Of a stretch of DNA of 64,000 nucleotides, positions 16,989-25,666 are shown piece by piece. Origin of the DNA: Psychrobium sp051201665 (GTDB lineage Bacteria > Pseudomonadota > Gammaproteobacteria > Enterobacterales > Psychrobiaceae); the NCBI RefSeq assembly GCF_051201665.1, contig NZ_CP179210.1, forward strand, positions 682,001 through 746,000, written 5' to 3'. Every line of letters starts with the position of its first letter. The stretch's first letter is position 1. The position numbers were made by a program, and so were the translations under genes. The notes beneath the pieces were generated by a model. The model ran no database searches. It saw only the letters and a program-made list of their open reading frames with translations, and was not told the DNA's origin.

Positions 16989-18494
16989 TTAAGTCGTAAT
17001 TCGGTAGTTAATCATCTGTTTGAATGCGTCAATTATCTTGGTAATTGGCATAGCTAAGTATTTAAAGTCTTTCAAGTAGTCAGTATTAACTCTCATTCCT
17101 GCATTAGCTTCAAATACTAAAAGTTCCCCGTCAGTTGTGAACGAAAAATCAATACCAAAATAATCAAGTGACAGTTTTTCATGGATTTGTTTAATGATTG
17201 CTTGATGTCCAGGTGATAGAACAGTTGATAAGTCGTCAACGAAAGCCTGTTCTTCTTGACGTAATCGTTGATTGTTTTGCATCAGTGTCATACGTGAAGA
17301 GCTATGAACATTCCAATGATTATGAGCGACACAATGTTCTGGATAAAACTCACCGTCAATAACAAACACACGATATTTCCGATACAAACCGTCCTTTGAT
17401 TTAAAATCAATAAATGGGCAAATATTGAGAATTTCACCACGGCTTTGCTTTAAATAATGATCAAGCGATTCTCTGTCTTCTAATTTGACGAGTCCTATTC
17501 CAGTGCTGCTACCTAATGGTCTTGCCAATGCTGGAAACCCACTATTGTAATTAGCAAACTGAGCATTGCCGTGAAATATATTCGTGTCGGCAATTTGTAA
17601 AGATAATGATGATAATTGCTGGTAAATATCGACACGCGACGTATTCAAGACAGCCGCTGGAGGATTAATAATTTCATGATTAAAGCGTTCAAATTGAGTC
17701 AATAACGTAAGTGCATTAGCGCAAACTTCCATATCAGCAATGCAATTGATGATTAAGTCATAATGACCAAGCTGTTTCACTGACTCTCTAAAATTATCAC
17801 TGTCACTGACAAATAAACGGCTAACGTTGACCTGTTGCATATCAATGAATTTATTCACATCAAAATGACCACCGAAAATACTAAACGCTATTTCATTACC
17901 AATGTGTGGTACAAAATCGAGATTTTCTAGTGCATAAATCAGGAGCACTCTTGGTTTACTATTAGCTTCTTTGCTGGAATAAAGGGGATGATAAGGTTTA
18001 CAGGTTAGCGCACGTTCCATTGCTTTTTGTGCCAGCTTTTTTTGCGACAATAATTGATGGGCAATGGCGTTATAAAACAACGTTTCAAACGAGGGTGTTG
18101 GATGAGGTGCTAAAACCTCTAAGCAGTCTTTTGCTTGTTTCTTCTTAAGATAAAACTTGGCCACAGCGAGCGCGCTAGGTAAGTGGCTCTTAGTCGCATT
18201 CATTAATTGTCGGTTAAGTATTTTGTACGCATTACTATGTTTATTGTGAGTCAAGAGTCCTAACGCTTGTATCGTATTACTGATAAATGCGGAATTATCA
18301 GGTGCCATAGATAAACTCAATGACATATAACTAATGCCATCGGCAATATTATTGAGGATAATAGAAAGCATACCGTAAAAATGCAGTGCATTTAGCGCTG
18401 TCGGATTTTTCTCCAACTGCGCTTTAAAACCATTTCTTGCTGCTTCGTATTTTCCTTGCTGCATTAGTGCAATAGGATCAACTTCTTGGGTCAT
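16989..18494 (-). CDS. TPR protein with C-terminal ATP-grasp-like domain
   Basis: 501 residues from the ATG at 18494, which has a GAG/TGG ribosome-binding region just upstream. The N-terminal third is made of TPR-like helical repeats: EAARNGFKAQLEKNPTALNA, then NIADGISYMSLSLSMAPDNS, and a third near FYNAIAHQLLSQKKLAQKA. The C-terminal half resembles ATP-grasp enzymes: GFPALARPLGSSTGIGLVKL fits the ATP-binding strand-loop, GEILNICPFIDF the hinge, YRKYRVFVIDG a conserved strand, and LDYFGIDFSFTTDGELLVFE the metal-binding Asp/Glu segment, followed by EANAGM. An ATP-dependent ligase acting on a carboxylate is therefore plausible, substrate unknown. It stands alone, convergent with the RND operon. 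Confidence 0.7.
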   Translation of the reverse strand: MTQEVDPIALMQQGKYEAARNGFKAQLEKNPTALNALHFYGMLSIILNNIADGISYMSLSLSMAPDNSAFISNTIQALGLLTHNKHSNAYKILNRQLMNATKSHLPSALAVAKFYLKKKQAKDCLEVLAPHPTPSFETLFYNAIAHQLLSQKKLAQKAMERALTCKPYHPLYSSKEANSKPRVLLIYALENLDFVPHIGNEIAFSIFGGHFDVNKFIDMQQVNVSRLFVSDSDNFRESVKQLGHYDLIINCIADMEVCANALTLLTQFERFNHEIINPPAAVLNTSRVDIYQQLSSLSLQIADTNIFHGNAQFANYNSGFPALARPLGSSTGIGLVKLEDRESLDHYLKQSRGEILNICPFIDFKSKDGLYRKYRVFVIDGEFYPEHCVAHNHWNVHSSSRMTLMQNNQRLRQEEQAFVDDLSTVLSPGHQAIIKQIHEKLSLDYFGIDFSFTTDGELLVFEANAGMRVNTDYLKDFKYLAMPITKIIDAFKQMINYRITT

Positions 18495-18674
18495 ATTTAC
18501 CAACTCTTTTTGTGACGAAAATCACGTGATGTAAGTTATTCCAAACGTCGAGAAATATTTTCTATTTATTCACTTTCTATTGTCCTGTCGACGGATAAAT
18601 CTAGCCATTTTCCTTTGGTTGTTAAGATTTAATAACGTCACTCTATCTATAAATATACTGTGTAATCAGGAGCA

Positions 18675-19338
18675 ATGTCTTGAAAAAATTGTTTTTTTAT
18701 TGCGAATACCGCAATTTATTCTTTCTTGCTTGGTAATTTTTTCATTGCCAGCGAGTGCCAATTAATGGCAAACATTGTATAAACGTCCCACTGAAATTCC
18801 TTTTCCGAGTAATAATTTGTACTCAGCCGAAAAGGCAGCATTAGGGAAAATGCTGTTTTTTGATCCGCGTTTATCGCAAAACTTTAATATGACTTGTGCC
18901 ACTTGTCATAACCCAAGATTTGGCTAGGAAGATGCCACAACACTGTCTGTGGGCGCCAAAAATACTGCACTAGATCGCCATTCTCCGACGGTTATTAATG
19001 CAGCATGGGGTAATCAATTTTTCTGGGACGGTCGTGCGCCAACGCTTGAAGAATAAGCACAAGGGCCAATAGAGTCAACGGTGGAAATGAATACGCCAAT
19101 GGCGATGGTGGTTGAGCGAATTAGCGCTGTTCCTCAGTATCAAACGTGGTTTCAGCGAGCCTTTAATGGTGAAGGTGTCACTAGTGAAAATATCAAGAAA
19201 GCGATCGCCACCTTTGAGCGCACTATTGTATCGGGCATTGCCCCTTTTGATCGTTGGATTGAAGGTGATGAAGATGCCATTTCTCATCAAGCCAAACGTG
19301 GATTTGAGCTATTTAATGCAATTAATGGTATTATCTAG
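18675..19338 (+). pseudogene. Dead di-heme cytochrome c peroxidase (MauG/CcpA family) gene
   Basis: One frame encodes a signal-like segment (ILSCLVIFSLPASAN), then LGKMLFFDPRLSQNFNMTCA with the heme motif CATCH, NAAWGNQFFWDGRAPTLEE, and AIATFERTIVSGIAPFDRW. These are hallmark stretches of bacterial di-heme peroxidases. The frame is broken by TAA at 18763, TAG at 18925, TAA at 19054 and TAG at 19336, each explainable by one substitution (for example TGG to TAG in the FGWED context and CAA to TAA after LEE). The N-terminal start is also out of frame, since the ATG at 18675 with its GGAG site does not lead into this frame. The second heme domain is missing. It was a periplasmic peroxidase and is now non-functional. 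Confidence 0.88.
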
Positions 19339-19460
19339 AACAAATCATTGATATTGCAGAGCAAACAGCCAAAGGTAGTATGACATTGGATGCTAACAGC
19401 ACTCAGAACATTACCTCGATGGACGAAGTTAACAGTAACGTAGCGCAGTTTAAACTTTAA
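19338..19460 (+). pseudogene. C-terminal scrap of a methyl-accepting chemotaxis protein
   Basis: Immediately after the peroxidase remnant, another frame reads EQIIDIAEQTAKGSMTLDAN and ends VNSNVAQFKL with a stop at 19458-19460. The IAEQTAxGS segment and the QFKL end are typical of the last helix of chemoreceptor signalling domains. There is no start codon or upstream receptor, so a deletion has joined this tail to the peroxidase gene. Confidence 0.6.
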
Positions 19461-19527
19461 CACTGTTGGCTCGCTGCCACTTGGGCTAAGATACTGTGCA
19501 AATTTAATTTGAAAGTACTCTTAGCCC

Positions 19528-20139
19528 ATGAATAACGTTAACCTCGATGGCAAGCCCGTCACTCCGAGCAAAGTCATCTGTATCGGCCGTAATTATGTCG
19601 ACCACATCCATGAACTCGGCAATGAAATGCCCGATGACATAGTGGTGTTTTTAAAACCCAATAGCGCTATTTCAAATGAACTAACCAGCTTTCACCAAGA
19701 GTCATTACATTACGAAGGCGAAATTTGTCTAATGGTCATTGGCGGCGAATTTCGCGCTGTAGGTTTTGGTCTTGATCTCACTAAACGTCAGCTCCAAGGT
19801 AAACTGAAAAGCAAGGGCCTGCCGTGGGAGCGCGCCAAAGCGTTTGATGGCTCAGCAGTGATGGGAGATTTCGTCAGCATCGATAACCTTGATAACAGCC
19901 TGAGTCTAAAACTCACCATCGACGGTGAGGTTATCCAACAAGGCGGTGTAGAGCTGATGATGTACAAACCGCAACAAATTCTTGAATCGTTGAAAGAGCA
20001 TTTCACTTTAGAAGATGGTGATATTGTGATGACAGGAACACCGAAAGGGGTTGGGGAAATTAAAGCGGGTGTCCTGTTTCATGGTCAAATTAATCAAGCA
20101 AAAAAAACGTTAATTAGCAACGAGTGGCAGGCTATTTAA
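19528..20139 (+). CDS. Fumarylacetoacetate hydrolase family protein
   Basis: 203 residues of the FAH fold. The conserved metal-binding stretch is HYEGEICLMV (two Glu residues), followed by AFDGSAVMGDF with the third ligand, and the C-terminal VMTGTPKGVGEIKAGVLF motif. The family hydrolyses or decarboxylates acylpyruvates; close short homologues (YcgM/FAHD1 type) act on acylpyruvate or oxaloacetate. RNYVDHIHELGNE near residue 22 fits this subgroup. It is a single gene with no operon partner, so the substrate is open. Confidence 0.88.
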   Translation: MNNVNLDGKPVTPSKVICIGRNYVDHIHELGNEMPDDIVVFLKPNSAISNELTSFHQESLHYEGEICLMVIGGEFRAVGFGLDLTKRQLQGKLKSKGLPWERAKAFDGSAVMGDFVSIDNLDNSLSLKLTIDGEVIQQGGVELMMYKPQQILESLKEHFTLEDGDIVMTGTPKGVGEIKAGVLFHGQINQAKKTLISNEWQAI

Positions 20140-20202
20140 CGAATGGTTTAGATAGGCTTAACAGTGCAGTTAAGCCTTTGCTACAAAATTAAGATAGGCT
20201 AC

Positions 20203-21363
20203 TTACACTAATGCGCTATTGAGGATCTGCTCACTGACTGCTAAATCAATATCGCCATGTTCACCAAGTGCTCGCATACCGTGCTCGTCTAGCTTCGCTA
20301 AAATATCTTTCACTTCAGTCTCACCTAGTTGCACATCTGAAAGTCTTGTTGGAACTTGCATTTCTTTAAAAAAGGTTTCAGTTAAAGCAATCGCTTGCGA
20401 AATTTTTTCATCGTCGCTACCGTCGGTAATATTCCAAACACGCGTTGCGTATTGCAGTAATTTTCCGTGCTTATCACTGCGTTTAACTTTCATTACAGCC
20501 GGTAGGATAATCGACAGCGTACGAGCGTGATCGATGCCATAACCTCCTGTTAATTCGTGTCCTATCATATGCGTTGACCAATCTTGCGGAACCCCTGCGC
20601 CAATTAAGCCATTAAGCGCCATTGTTGCCGACCACATGATGTTGGCGCGAATGGCTAAATCATCTTTAGTTGTTGGCGATAATGCCTTTGGGCCTTCTTC
20701 GATAAGCGTTTGAAGTAGCCCTTCAGCAAAGCGATCTTGTACTTTACCGTTGACATCATAAGTGAGGTATTGCTCCATCACATGAACAAATGCATCAACG
20801 ACGCCGTTACTAATTTGGCGATCTGACAGTGTGAGTGTCACCGCTGGGTCAAGCACCGCAAATTGCGGCTTAACTAATGGACTTGCAAAAGCCAGCTTGT
20901 CGCGGCCGCGCGTCACCACAGAATTGCCGTTATTTTCAGAGCCCGTTGCTGGCAATGTAAGTACGGCGCCAATAGGCAATGCTTTTGTCACAGGAGCACC
21001 CTTTGCGAGAATATCCCATGGCTCATCGCCCTCAAATTGTGCGGCTGCGGCAATAAATTTAACGCCGTCGACAACAGAGCCACCGCCAACTGCGAGCAAA
21101 TAATCGATGTTTTCCGATTCTATAATGGGCAAGGCTTTGGCTAGTGTCTCGTAACTAGGGTTTGGCTCTACTCCCGAGAACTCAAACCACTGGTGATTCT
21201 TAAGAGCGTCAGTTACCTGCTGGTAAACGCCATTGTTCTTGATTGAACCGGTACCATAAACTAAAAGCACCTTGGTATCTGCTGGGATTTCATTGGTGAT
21301 TTGAGTAATTTGATTTGAACCAAAATGAATGCGTGTTGGGTTATGAAAGCTAAAATTTAACAT
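20203..21363 (-). CDS. yqhD: NADPH-dependent aldehyde reductase (iron-type alcohol dehydrogenase)
   Basis: 386 residues, the family length. The cofactor region has the GGGSVVDGVKFIAAAA motif near residue 93, and the metal site is VVDAFVHVMEQYLT together with HMIGHELTGGYGIDHARTLS (one Asp and three His). FNPTRIHFG-type residues occur at the N-terminus (FSFHNPTRIHFG). YqhD reduces a wide range of short aldehydes, including products of lipid peroxidation, in the cytoplasm. It lies 15 bp from the DJ-1-like gene and both are divergent from a LysR gene, so a shared aldehyde-stress regulon is plausible. Confidence 0.93.
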   Translation of the reverse strand: MLNFSFHNPTRIHFGSNQITQITNEIPADTKVLLVYGTGSIKNNGVYQQVTDALKNHQWFEFSGVEPNPSYETLAKALPIIESENIDYLLAVGGGSVVDGVKFIAAAAQFEGDEPWDILAKGAPVTKALPIGAVLTLPATGSENNGNSVVTRGRDKLAFASPLVKPQFAVLDPAVTLTLSDRQISNGVVDAFVHVMEQYLTYDVNGKVQDRFAEGLLQTLIEEGPKALSPTTKDDLAIRANIMWSATMALNGLIGAGVPQDWSTHMIGHELTGGYGIDHARTLSIILPAVMKVKRSDKHGKLLQYATRVWNITDGSDDEKISQAIALTETFFKEMQVPTRLSDVQLGETEVKDILAKLDEHGMRALGEHGDIDLAVSEQILNSALV

Positions 21364-21378
21364 AAAAAGTCCTAGTAA

Positions 21379-22068
21379 TTATTGGTTCAAGTGAGTGATA
21401 AGCTTTTGTGCTACAAGTGCTGAGCTAGCTGGGTTTTGTCCTGAGATAATCAATCCATCTTGAACTGCAAAAGGCGTCCAGTCAGCTGCGCGTTGATAGT
21501 CAGCGCCGCGTTTAATTAATTCGTCTTCTAATAAGAAAGGGACAATTTGGGTTAACTCAACAGCCGCTTCTTCATTATTAGTAAAGCCTGAGACTGCTTT
21601 TTTATTAATGAGGTAAGCATCGTTATTGTCTTTGATATTAAGTAACACAGCACTTGAATGACAAACCGTTGCAACTGGCTTATTTGCCTCAATTGTTGAT
21701 TGGATGAGGGCAATTGAATCAACGTCATCGACTAAATCCCATAATGGGCCGTGGCCACCAGGGTAGAATACAGCATCATAATCTGACGCGTTAACTTGAT
21801 TGAGCTTTAGCGTATTTGATAGCTGATCTTTTACTTGTTCGTCATTGTCAAAACGCTGTGTATCGGCTGTTTGAAAGTCAGCTAATTCACTCTTTGGATC
21901 GATAGGTGGCTGTCCACCTAGCGGAGACGCTAAGGTAATTTCATAGCCTGCATCTTTAAATGCAAAATAAGGGGCAGCAAATTCTTCAACCCAAAAGCCA
22001 GTTTTTTCGCCACTATTACCTAGCTTATCGTGAGAGGTTAAAACCATTAGAATGTGTTTTTTAGTCAT
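21379..22068 (-). CDS. DJ-1/PfpI family protein (HchA-like)
   Basis: 229 residues from the ATG at 22068, beginning MTKKHILMVLTSHDKLGNSG. The nucleophile elbow is VATVCHSSAVLL (Cys about residue 124), and AVFYPGGHGPLWDL supplies the conserved Glu/Gly/His-type loop of this group. KTGFWVEEFAAPYFAF near residue 25 contains the helper Glu. Members degrade methylglyoxal (glyoxalase III activity) or protect proteins from glycation. It is the first gene of the unit with yqhD, and its promoter faces that of the LysR gene. Confidence 0.88.
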   Translation of the reverse strand: MTKKHILMVLTSHDKLGNSGEKTGFWVEEFAAPYFAFKDAGYEITLASPLGGQPPIDPKSELADFQTADTQRFDNDEQVKDQLSNTLKLNQVNASDYDAVFYPGGHGPLWDLVDDVDSIALIQSTIEANKPVATVCHSSAVLLNIKDNNDAYLINKKAVSGFTNNEEAAVELTQIVPFLLEDELIKRGADYQRAADWTPFAVQDGLIISGQNPASSALVAQKLITHLNQ

Positions 22069-22148
22069 TGCTTTTACTCGGAGTGTAAGTTGATAAAACA
22101 CAGTTTACGCCTTCATTAAAATCATACAATGCAGATAATATTAACTTC

Positions 22149-22171
22149 ATTGTATTAAAAATTGATACAAT
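22149..22171. promoter_or_regulatory. LysR-type operator between the DJ-1 and LysR genes
   Basis: ATTGTAT at 22149-22155 and ATACAAT at 22165-22171 are perfect inverted arms with a 9-bp spacer, giving the T-N11-A form typical of LysR binding sites. It lies 32 bp before the LysR start and about 80 bp before the DJ-1-like gene, the usual place for a divergent control site. Confidence 0.65.
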
Positions 22172-22202
22172 CGGGTCAATAAAGGTTAAAGAGAGTAGGT
22201 TA

Positions 22203-23108
22203 GTGAGTGTTTCATTTGAACAATTAAAAAGTATGGTGGTTTTTGCACAAGTTGTTGAGCAGGGCACATTGAGTGGTGCGGCGAAACAACTCGGTTTGTC
22301 TCGGGCTGTGATCAGTTATCATATTAAAAAACTTGAACAGCAACTGGCCATTACCCTGCTTAATCGTTCTACCCGAACCATTTCATTAACAGAAGCTGGA
22401 AACGACTATTATCAGCATTGTCGAGTCATCGCGCAGCAAGCTATGGCTGCTAATCAACAAATAGAGAATTTGAAAACAGATCCCATCGGTAGACTTAAAA
22501 TAACTTGCCCCGTTAATGTCGGACTACAAACCATAGTACCAGCACTTAATGAATTTCGCGGGCTTTACCCGAAGATAGAACTGGATGTAATGCTCACCGA
22601 TGAGGTGGTGAATATTTTGCAACAAGGTATCGATTTGGCTATCCGCGGTGCACCTTTACCAGATTCAGGTTTGCAAGCAACCAAATTATCGACGTTAAAA
22701 ACTTGTCTATGCGGTGCGCCTAGTTATTTTGAGAAACGTGGTATTCCTCAAAAGCCCAGTGATCTTAGTCATCATGAGTGGGTGATTTATAAACTGACAG
22801 CGAATAATCTTGAGTTAACAAAAGGATCTCGATCCTACACCATCAGTGTGAAGGGAAGCATTGAAACTAATAATGCCGCCGCCAGAACGGCCTTTGTCGA
22901 AGGCGGTCATGGCTTAGCAAGGATCCCTATGTACGATGCCATTCCTAAGATCCGTCAAGGGACTTTAATGTCGGTATTAGATGACTACACCATGAAAGAC
23001 ATTAATGTTTATGGCGTTTTCCCGCCCGGCAGTGCGAGTTCTAAAAAACTACGTTTACTATTAGATTTCTTGAAAAGTTATTTCAACAAAGTATTAGTAG
23101 AGGATTAA
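22203..23108 (+). CDS. LysR-family transcriptional regulator
   Basis: 301 residues. The N-terminal winged HTH is FAQVVEQGTLSGAAKQLGLS followed by RAVISYHIKKLEQQLAITLL, with NRSTRTISLTEAGNDYY as the wing; residues about 90-295 form the effector domain. The start is GTG at 22203, preceded by a GAGAG/AGG site. The protein resembles the CrgA/AaeR-like branch. With the divergent yqhD/DJ-1 genes and the intergenic palindrome, it probably controls an aldehyde-detoxification pair. Confidence 0.9.
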   Translation: MSVSFEQLKSMVVFAQVVEQGTLSGAAKQLGLSRAVISYHIKKLEQQLAITLLNRSTRTISLTEAGNDYYQHCRVIAQQAMAANQQIENLKTDPIGRLKITCPVNVGLQTIVPALNEFRGLYPKIELDVMLTDEVVNILQQGIDLAIRGAPLPDSGLQATKLSTLKTCLCGAPSYFEKRGIPQKPSDLSHHEWVIYKLTANNLELTKGSRSYTISVKGSIETNNAAARTAFVEGGHGLARIPMYDAIPKIRQGTLMSVLDDYTMKDINVYGVFPPGSASSKKLRLLLDFLKSYFNKVLVED

Positions 23109-23225
23109 TTCGTGTCGCGATGGATTAGAAAACTCACTTCATTGAATTGAAATTAGATCGGTGTTTCTTTTGATAGCGCTTTTACCCAACATACAAATTC
23201 CTTATACTAGGCGCTTCTTAAGCAG

Positions 23226-23885
23226 ATGTTTGAAATTATGAGTGAAGTGAATATTCTTGAAAATCGTCCGAATCAACCTGTTGGGCGAATTCGTCAGAAA
23301 AATCAATTGCGCATTATAGCGGCCGCCGAAGAGGAGTTTGTAACCTTTGGCTTTAAAGGCGCGTCAATGAAACGTATTGCCGAGCGTGCTGAGTTGCCTC
23401 GCGCTAATATTCATTATTACTTTAAAAACAAAGTCGATTTATACGCTGCTGTTTTAGGTGACATTGTAGAAGTGTGGAACTCGACGGTTGCTGATATTAA
23501 CCCTGAAGATGATCCTAAAGAAACATTAACCGCCTATATTCGCGCTAAGGTGTTATCTGCGAAAGGTAATCCGAATGCCTCGAGAATATTCGCGAGTGAA
23601 ATAATCCACGGTGCGCCGCATATTGGTCAATATTTAAAGCAAGATTATCGCGTGGCTATCTTGAATATTACCAATGGTTTTCAATCATGGATTGACCAAG
23701 GAAAAATGGATGCCATTGATCCTATGCATTTACTATTTATGATTTGGGGTTCAACTCAACATTATGCTGACTTTGGTGTTCAGGTACGTGCTGCAATGGA
23801 TAAAGACTCGTTAAATGATGACGATTTTGATCGTATTATTGCGTCAATTACCCACATTATTCTCAAAGGTGTGGGGCTCAATTAG
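23226..23885 (+). CDS. TetR-family regulator, RutR-like C-terminal domain
   Basis: 219 residues from the first ATG, or 215 from a second ATG at 23238; neither has a good ribosome-binding site. The HTH is IAAAEEEFVTFGFKGASMKR then IAERAELPRANIHYYFKNKV. The C-terminal part (PNASRIFASEIIHGAPHIGQ and FMIWGSTQHYADFGVQV) matches the YcdC/RutR-type ligand domain. RutR senses pyrimidines, but no pyrimidine genes are adjacent, so the ligand is unknown. It converges on fadD and shares a terminator with it. Confidence 0.88.
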   Translation: MFEIMSEVNILENRPNQPVGRIRQKNQLRIIAAAEEEFVTFGFKGASMKRIAERAELPRANIHYYFKNKVDLYAAVLGDIVEVWNSTVADINPEDDPKETLTAYIRAKVLSAKGNPNASRIFASEIIHGAPHIGQYLKQDYRVAILNITNGFQSWIDQGKMDAIDPMHLLFMIWGSTQHYADFGVQVRAAMDKDSLNDDDFDRIIASITHIILKGVGLN

Positions 23886-23903
23886 GCTTCAATTACTTAT
23901 ATG

Positions 23904-23932
23904 AAAAGGGCAATCTAGTGATTGCCCTTTTT
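23904..23932. terminator. Bidirectional terminator between tetR and fadD
   Basis: AAAAGGGCAATC (23904-23915) pairs with GATTGCCCTTTT (23920-23931) around a TAGT loop. The A run on one side and the T run on the other let it serve both convergent genes. Confidence 0.88.
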
Positions 23933-23953
23933 ATTGTGTTAACTAAGTGCCGA

Positions 23954-25642
23954 TTAACGCAGCTCTCGGCGCAGAATTTTTCCTACTGGCGTCATTGGCA
24001 GCTCATCGCGGTATTCTACCTTACGCGGTAGTTTATAAGCAGTGATGTGCTCGCGGCAGAATTCTTTGATTTCATCGATACTTAATTGCTTGTCGCCTTT
24101 GGCGACGATGAACACTTTAACGGTTTCACCAGATCTATCATCTTGGACACCTATCGCAGCACAGTTTTCTACCTCTGGGTGCTTAGATAATACATCTTCA
24201 ATTTCATTCGGATAGACGTTAAATCCAGAAACAATAATCATATCTTTGATGCGATCGACAATAGAAACAAAGCCATCTTCGTCGATAATCGCAACATCTC
24301 CAGTTTTTAGCCATTCGCCGTCACTCGTAAAGGTATCCTTGGTGGCTTGCTCATTTTGCCAATAGCCTTTCATGACTTGTGGGCCTTTGATGCATAGCTC
24401 ACCGCGTTCGCTTATAGCTACTTCATTTCCTTTATCGTCAATACACTTTACGGCAGTTCCTTGTAGCGGGATACCTACAGTGCCAACGCGCTCAAAGCCG
24501 TTAAGCGGATTCATACAAGCGGCAGGAGAGGTTTCGGTCAGACCATAGGCTTCTGAAATAGGACAACCTGTCATTTCTTTCCAACGAACGGAAGTGTCTG
24601 AAGCTAATGCAGTGCCTCCAGAGAGAGTGAATGCTAACTTACTAAAATCTAATTTTTGAAATTCAGGATGATTCATTAACGATACAAATAGCGTATTTAA
24701 GCCAATGAAACCTGATAGTTTCCAAGGCTTAATAGCCTTGATAAATAAGTTGGTATCACGTGGATTAGCGATCAAAATACTGTGTAAGCCTAAGTGAAAA
24801 AATGCCATCAAGTGCACGGTAAATGAATAAATGTGATAGAGCGGTAATGGTGCAACAATGTTGGCTTCTGTGGTGTTAAAAATACGGTTACCGTGTTCGT
24901 CTTCTTGGTGCAAAAGTTCTGCCGCTTGCAGCATATTGGCGACTAAATTACGATTGGTAAGCTCAGCTCCTTTTGATACGCCAGTTGTACCACCTGTGTA
25001 TTGAAGAACTATCGTATCTTCAGGGTTAGCAAGGTGTGCTGGTGTAAACCCTTTACCGAGATTTTCCTTGAGGATTTGTTTAAAGGAAATTGCGTCTGGC
25101 AAATGGTAGGCAGGTACCATTTTTTTAACGCGTTTTATTAATGTATTAACAAGCCAGCGTTTCATTGTTGGCAGCATATCGCCCATAGAGGTCACTAATA
25201 CCGTTTTAACACCTGTCTGATCTTGAATGTTTTGCACTGATTTAGCAAAAATATCCATACACAATAATGCTGTTGTACCTGAGTCGTTAAATTGATGAAT
25301 CATTTCACGCTCGGTGTAAAGCGGATTGGTGTTAACGACCACTAAGCCTGCTCGCATCGCACCATACATCGCAATTGGATATTGCAATGTATTAGGCATT
25401 TGAATCGCAATTTTATCACCGGGTTTTAAATCGGTATGATTTTGCAGGTAGTGAGTAAACGCGGCACTGTATTGATCGATTTCTCGAAAGGTCAGTGAAT
25501 GCCCAAAGCCAGTGAAGGCCTTACGATCGGGAAAATTTTTCATTGCCTGTTCGATAACTTCAATCGCAGAGCTAAATTGTTCAAAATCGAGATTGTTTGC
25601 GACACCGGGGGCGCGTTTTCCGTCCCAAAAAGATGCGTCCAT
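23954..25642 (-). CDS. fadD: Long-chain fatty acid-CoA ligase
   Basis: 562 residues from the ATG at 25642, which has an ideal GGAGG site seven bases upstream. It is an adenylate-forming enzyme: the P-loop is YTGGTTGVSKGAELTNRN (about residue 210), ISEAYGLTETSPAACMNP is the A5 motif, GEWLKTGDVAIIDEDG the A7 motif, and the C-terminal lysine lies in PMTPVGKILRREL. FMNPLNGF-type and VDRIKDMIIVSGFNVYPNEI segments match FadD. It activates exogenous fatty acids for beta-oxidation at the inner membrane. The TetR gene 24 bp upstream shares its transcript. Confidence 0.95.
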   Translation of the reverse strand: MDASFWDGKRAPGVANNLDFEQFSSAIEVIEQAMKNFPDRKAFTGFGHSLTFREIDQYSAAFTHYLQNHTDLKPGDKIAIQMPNTLQYPIAMYGAMRAGLVVVNTNPLYTEREMIHQFNDSGTTALLCMDIFAKSVQNIQDQTGVKTVLVTSMGDMLPTMKRWLVNTLIKRVKKMVPAYHLPDAISFKQILKENLGKGFTPAHLANPEDTIVLQYTGGTTGVSKGAELTNRNLVANMLQAAELLHQEDEHGNRIFNTTEANIVAPLPLYHIYSFTVHLMAFFHLGLHSILIANPRDTNLFIKAIKPWKLSGFIGLNTLFVSLMNHPEFQKLDFSKLAFTLSGGTALASDTSVRWKEMTGCPISEAYGLTETSPAACMNPLNGFERVGTVGIPLQGTAVKCIDDKGNEVAISERGELCIKGPQVMKGYWQNEQATKDTFTSDGEWLKTGDVAIIDEDGFVSIVDRIKDMIIVSGFNVYPNEIEDVLSKHPEVENCAAIGVQDDRSGETVKVFIVAKGDKQLSIDEIKEFCREHITAYKLPRKVEYRDELPMTPVGKILRRELR

Positions 25643-25666
25643 TATTTCCTCCAAATACCTAATCTA

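Noticed and set aside
18580..18765. Short open frame as a separate small protein gene
   Set aside because: Its end is the signal-peptide part of the dead peroxidase gene and its beginning has no start signals.
18763..19056. In-frame stops in the peroxidase-like frame as recoding or selenocysteine
   Set aside because: The stops are TAA and TAG, occur at several unrelated positions, and the second heme domain and the start are also lost. Pseudogene decay explains all of it.
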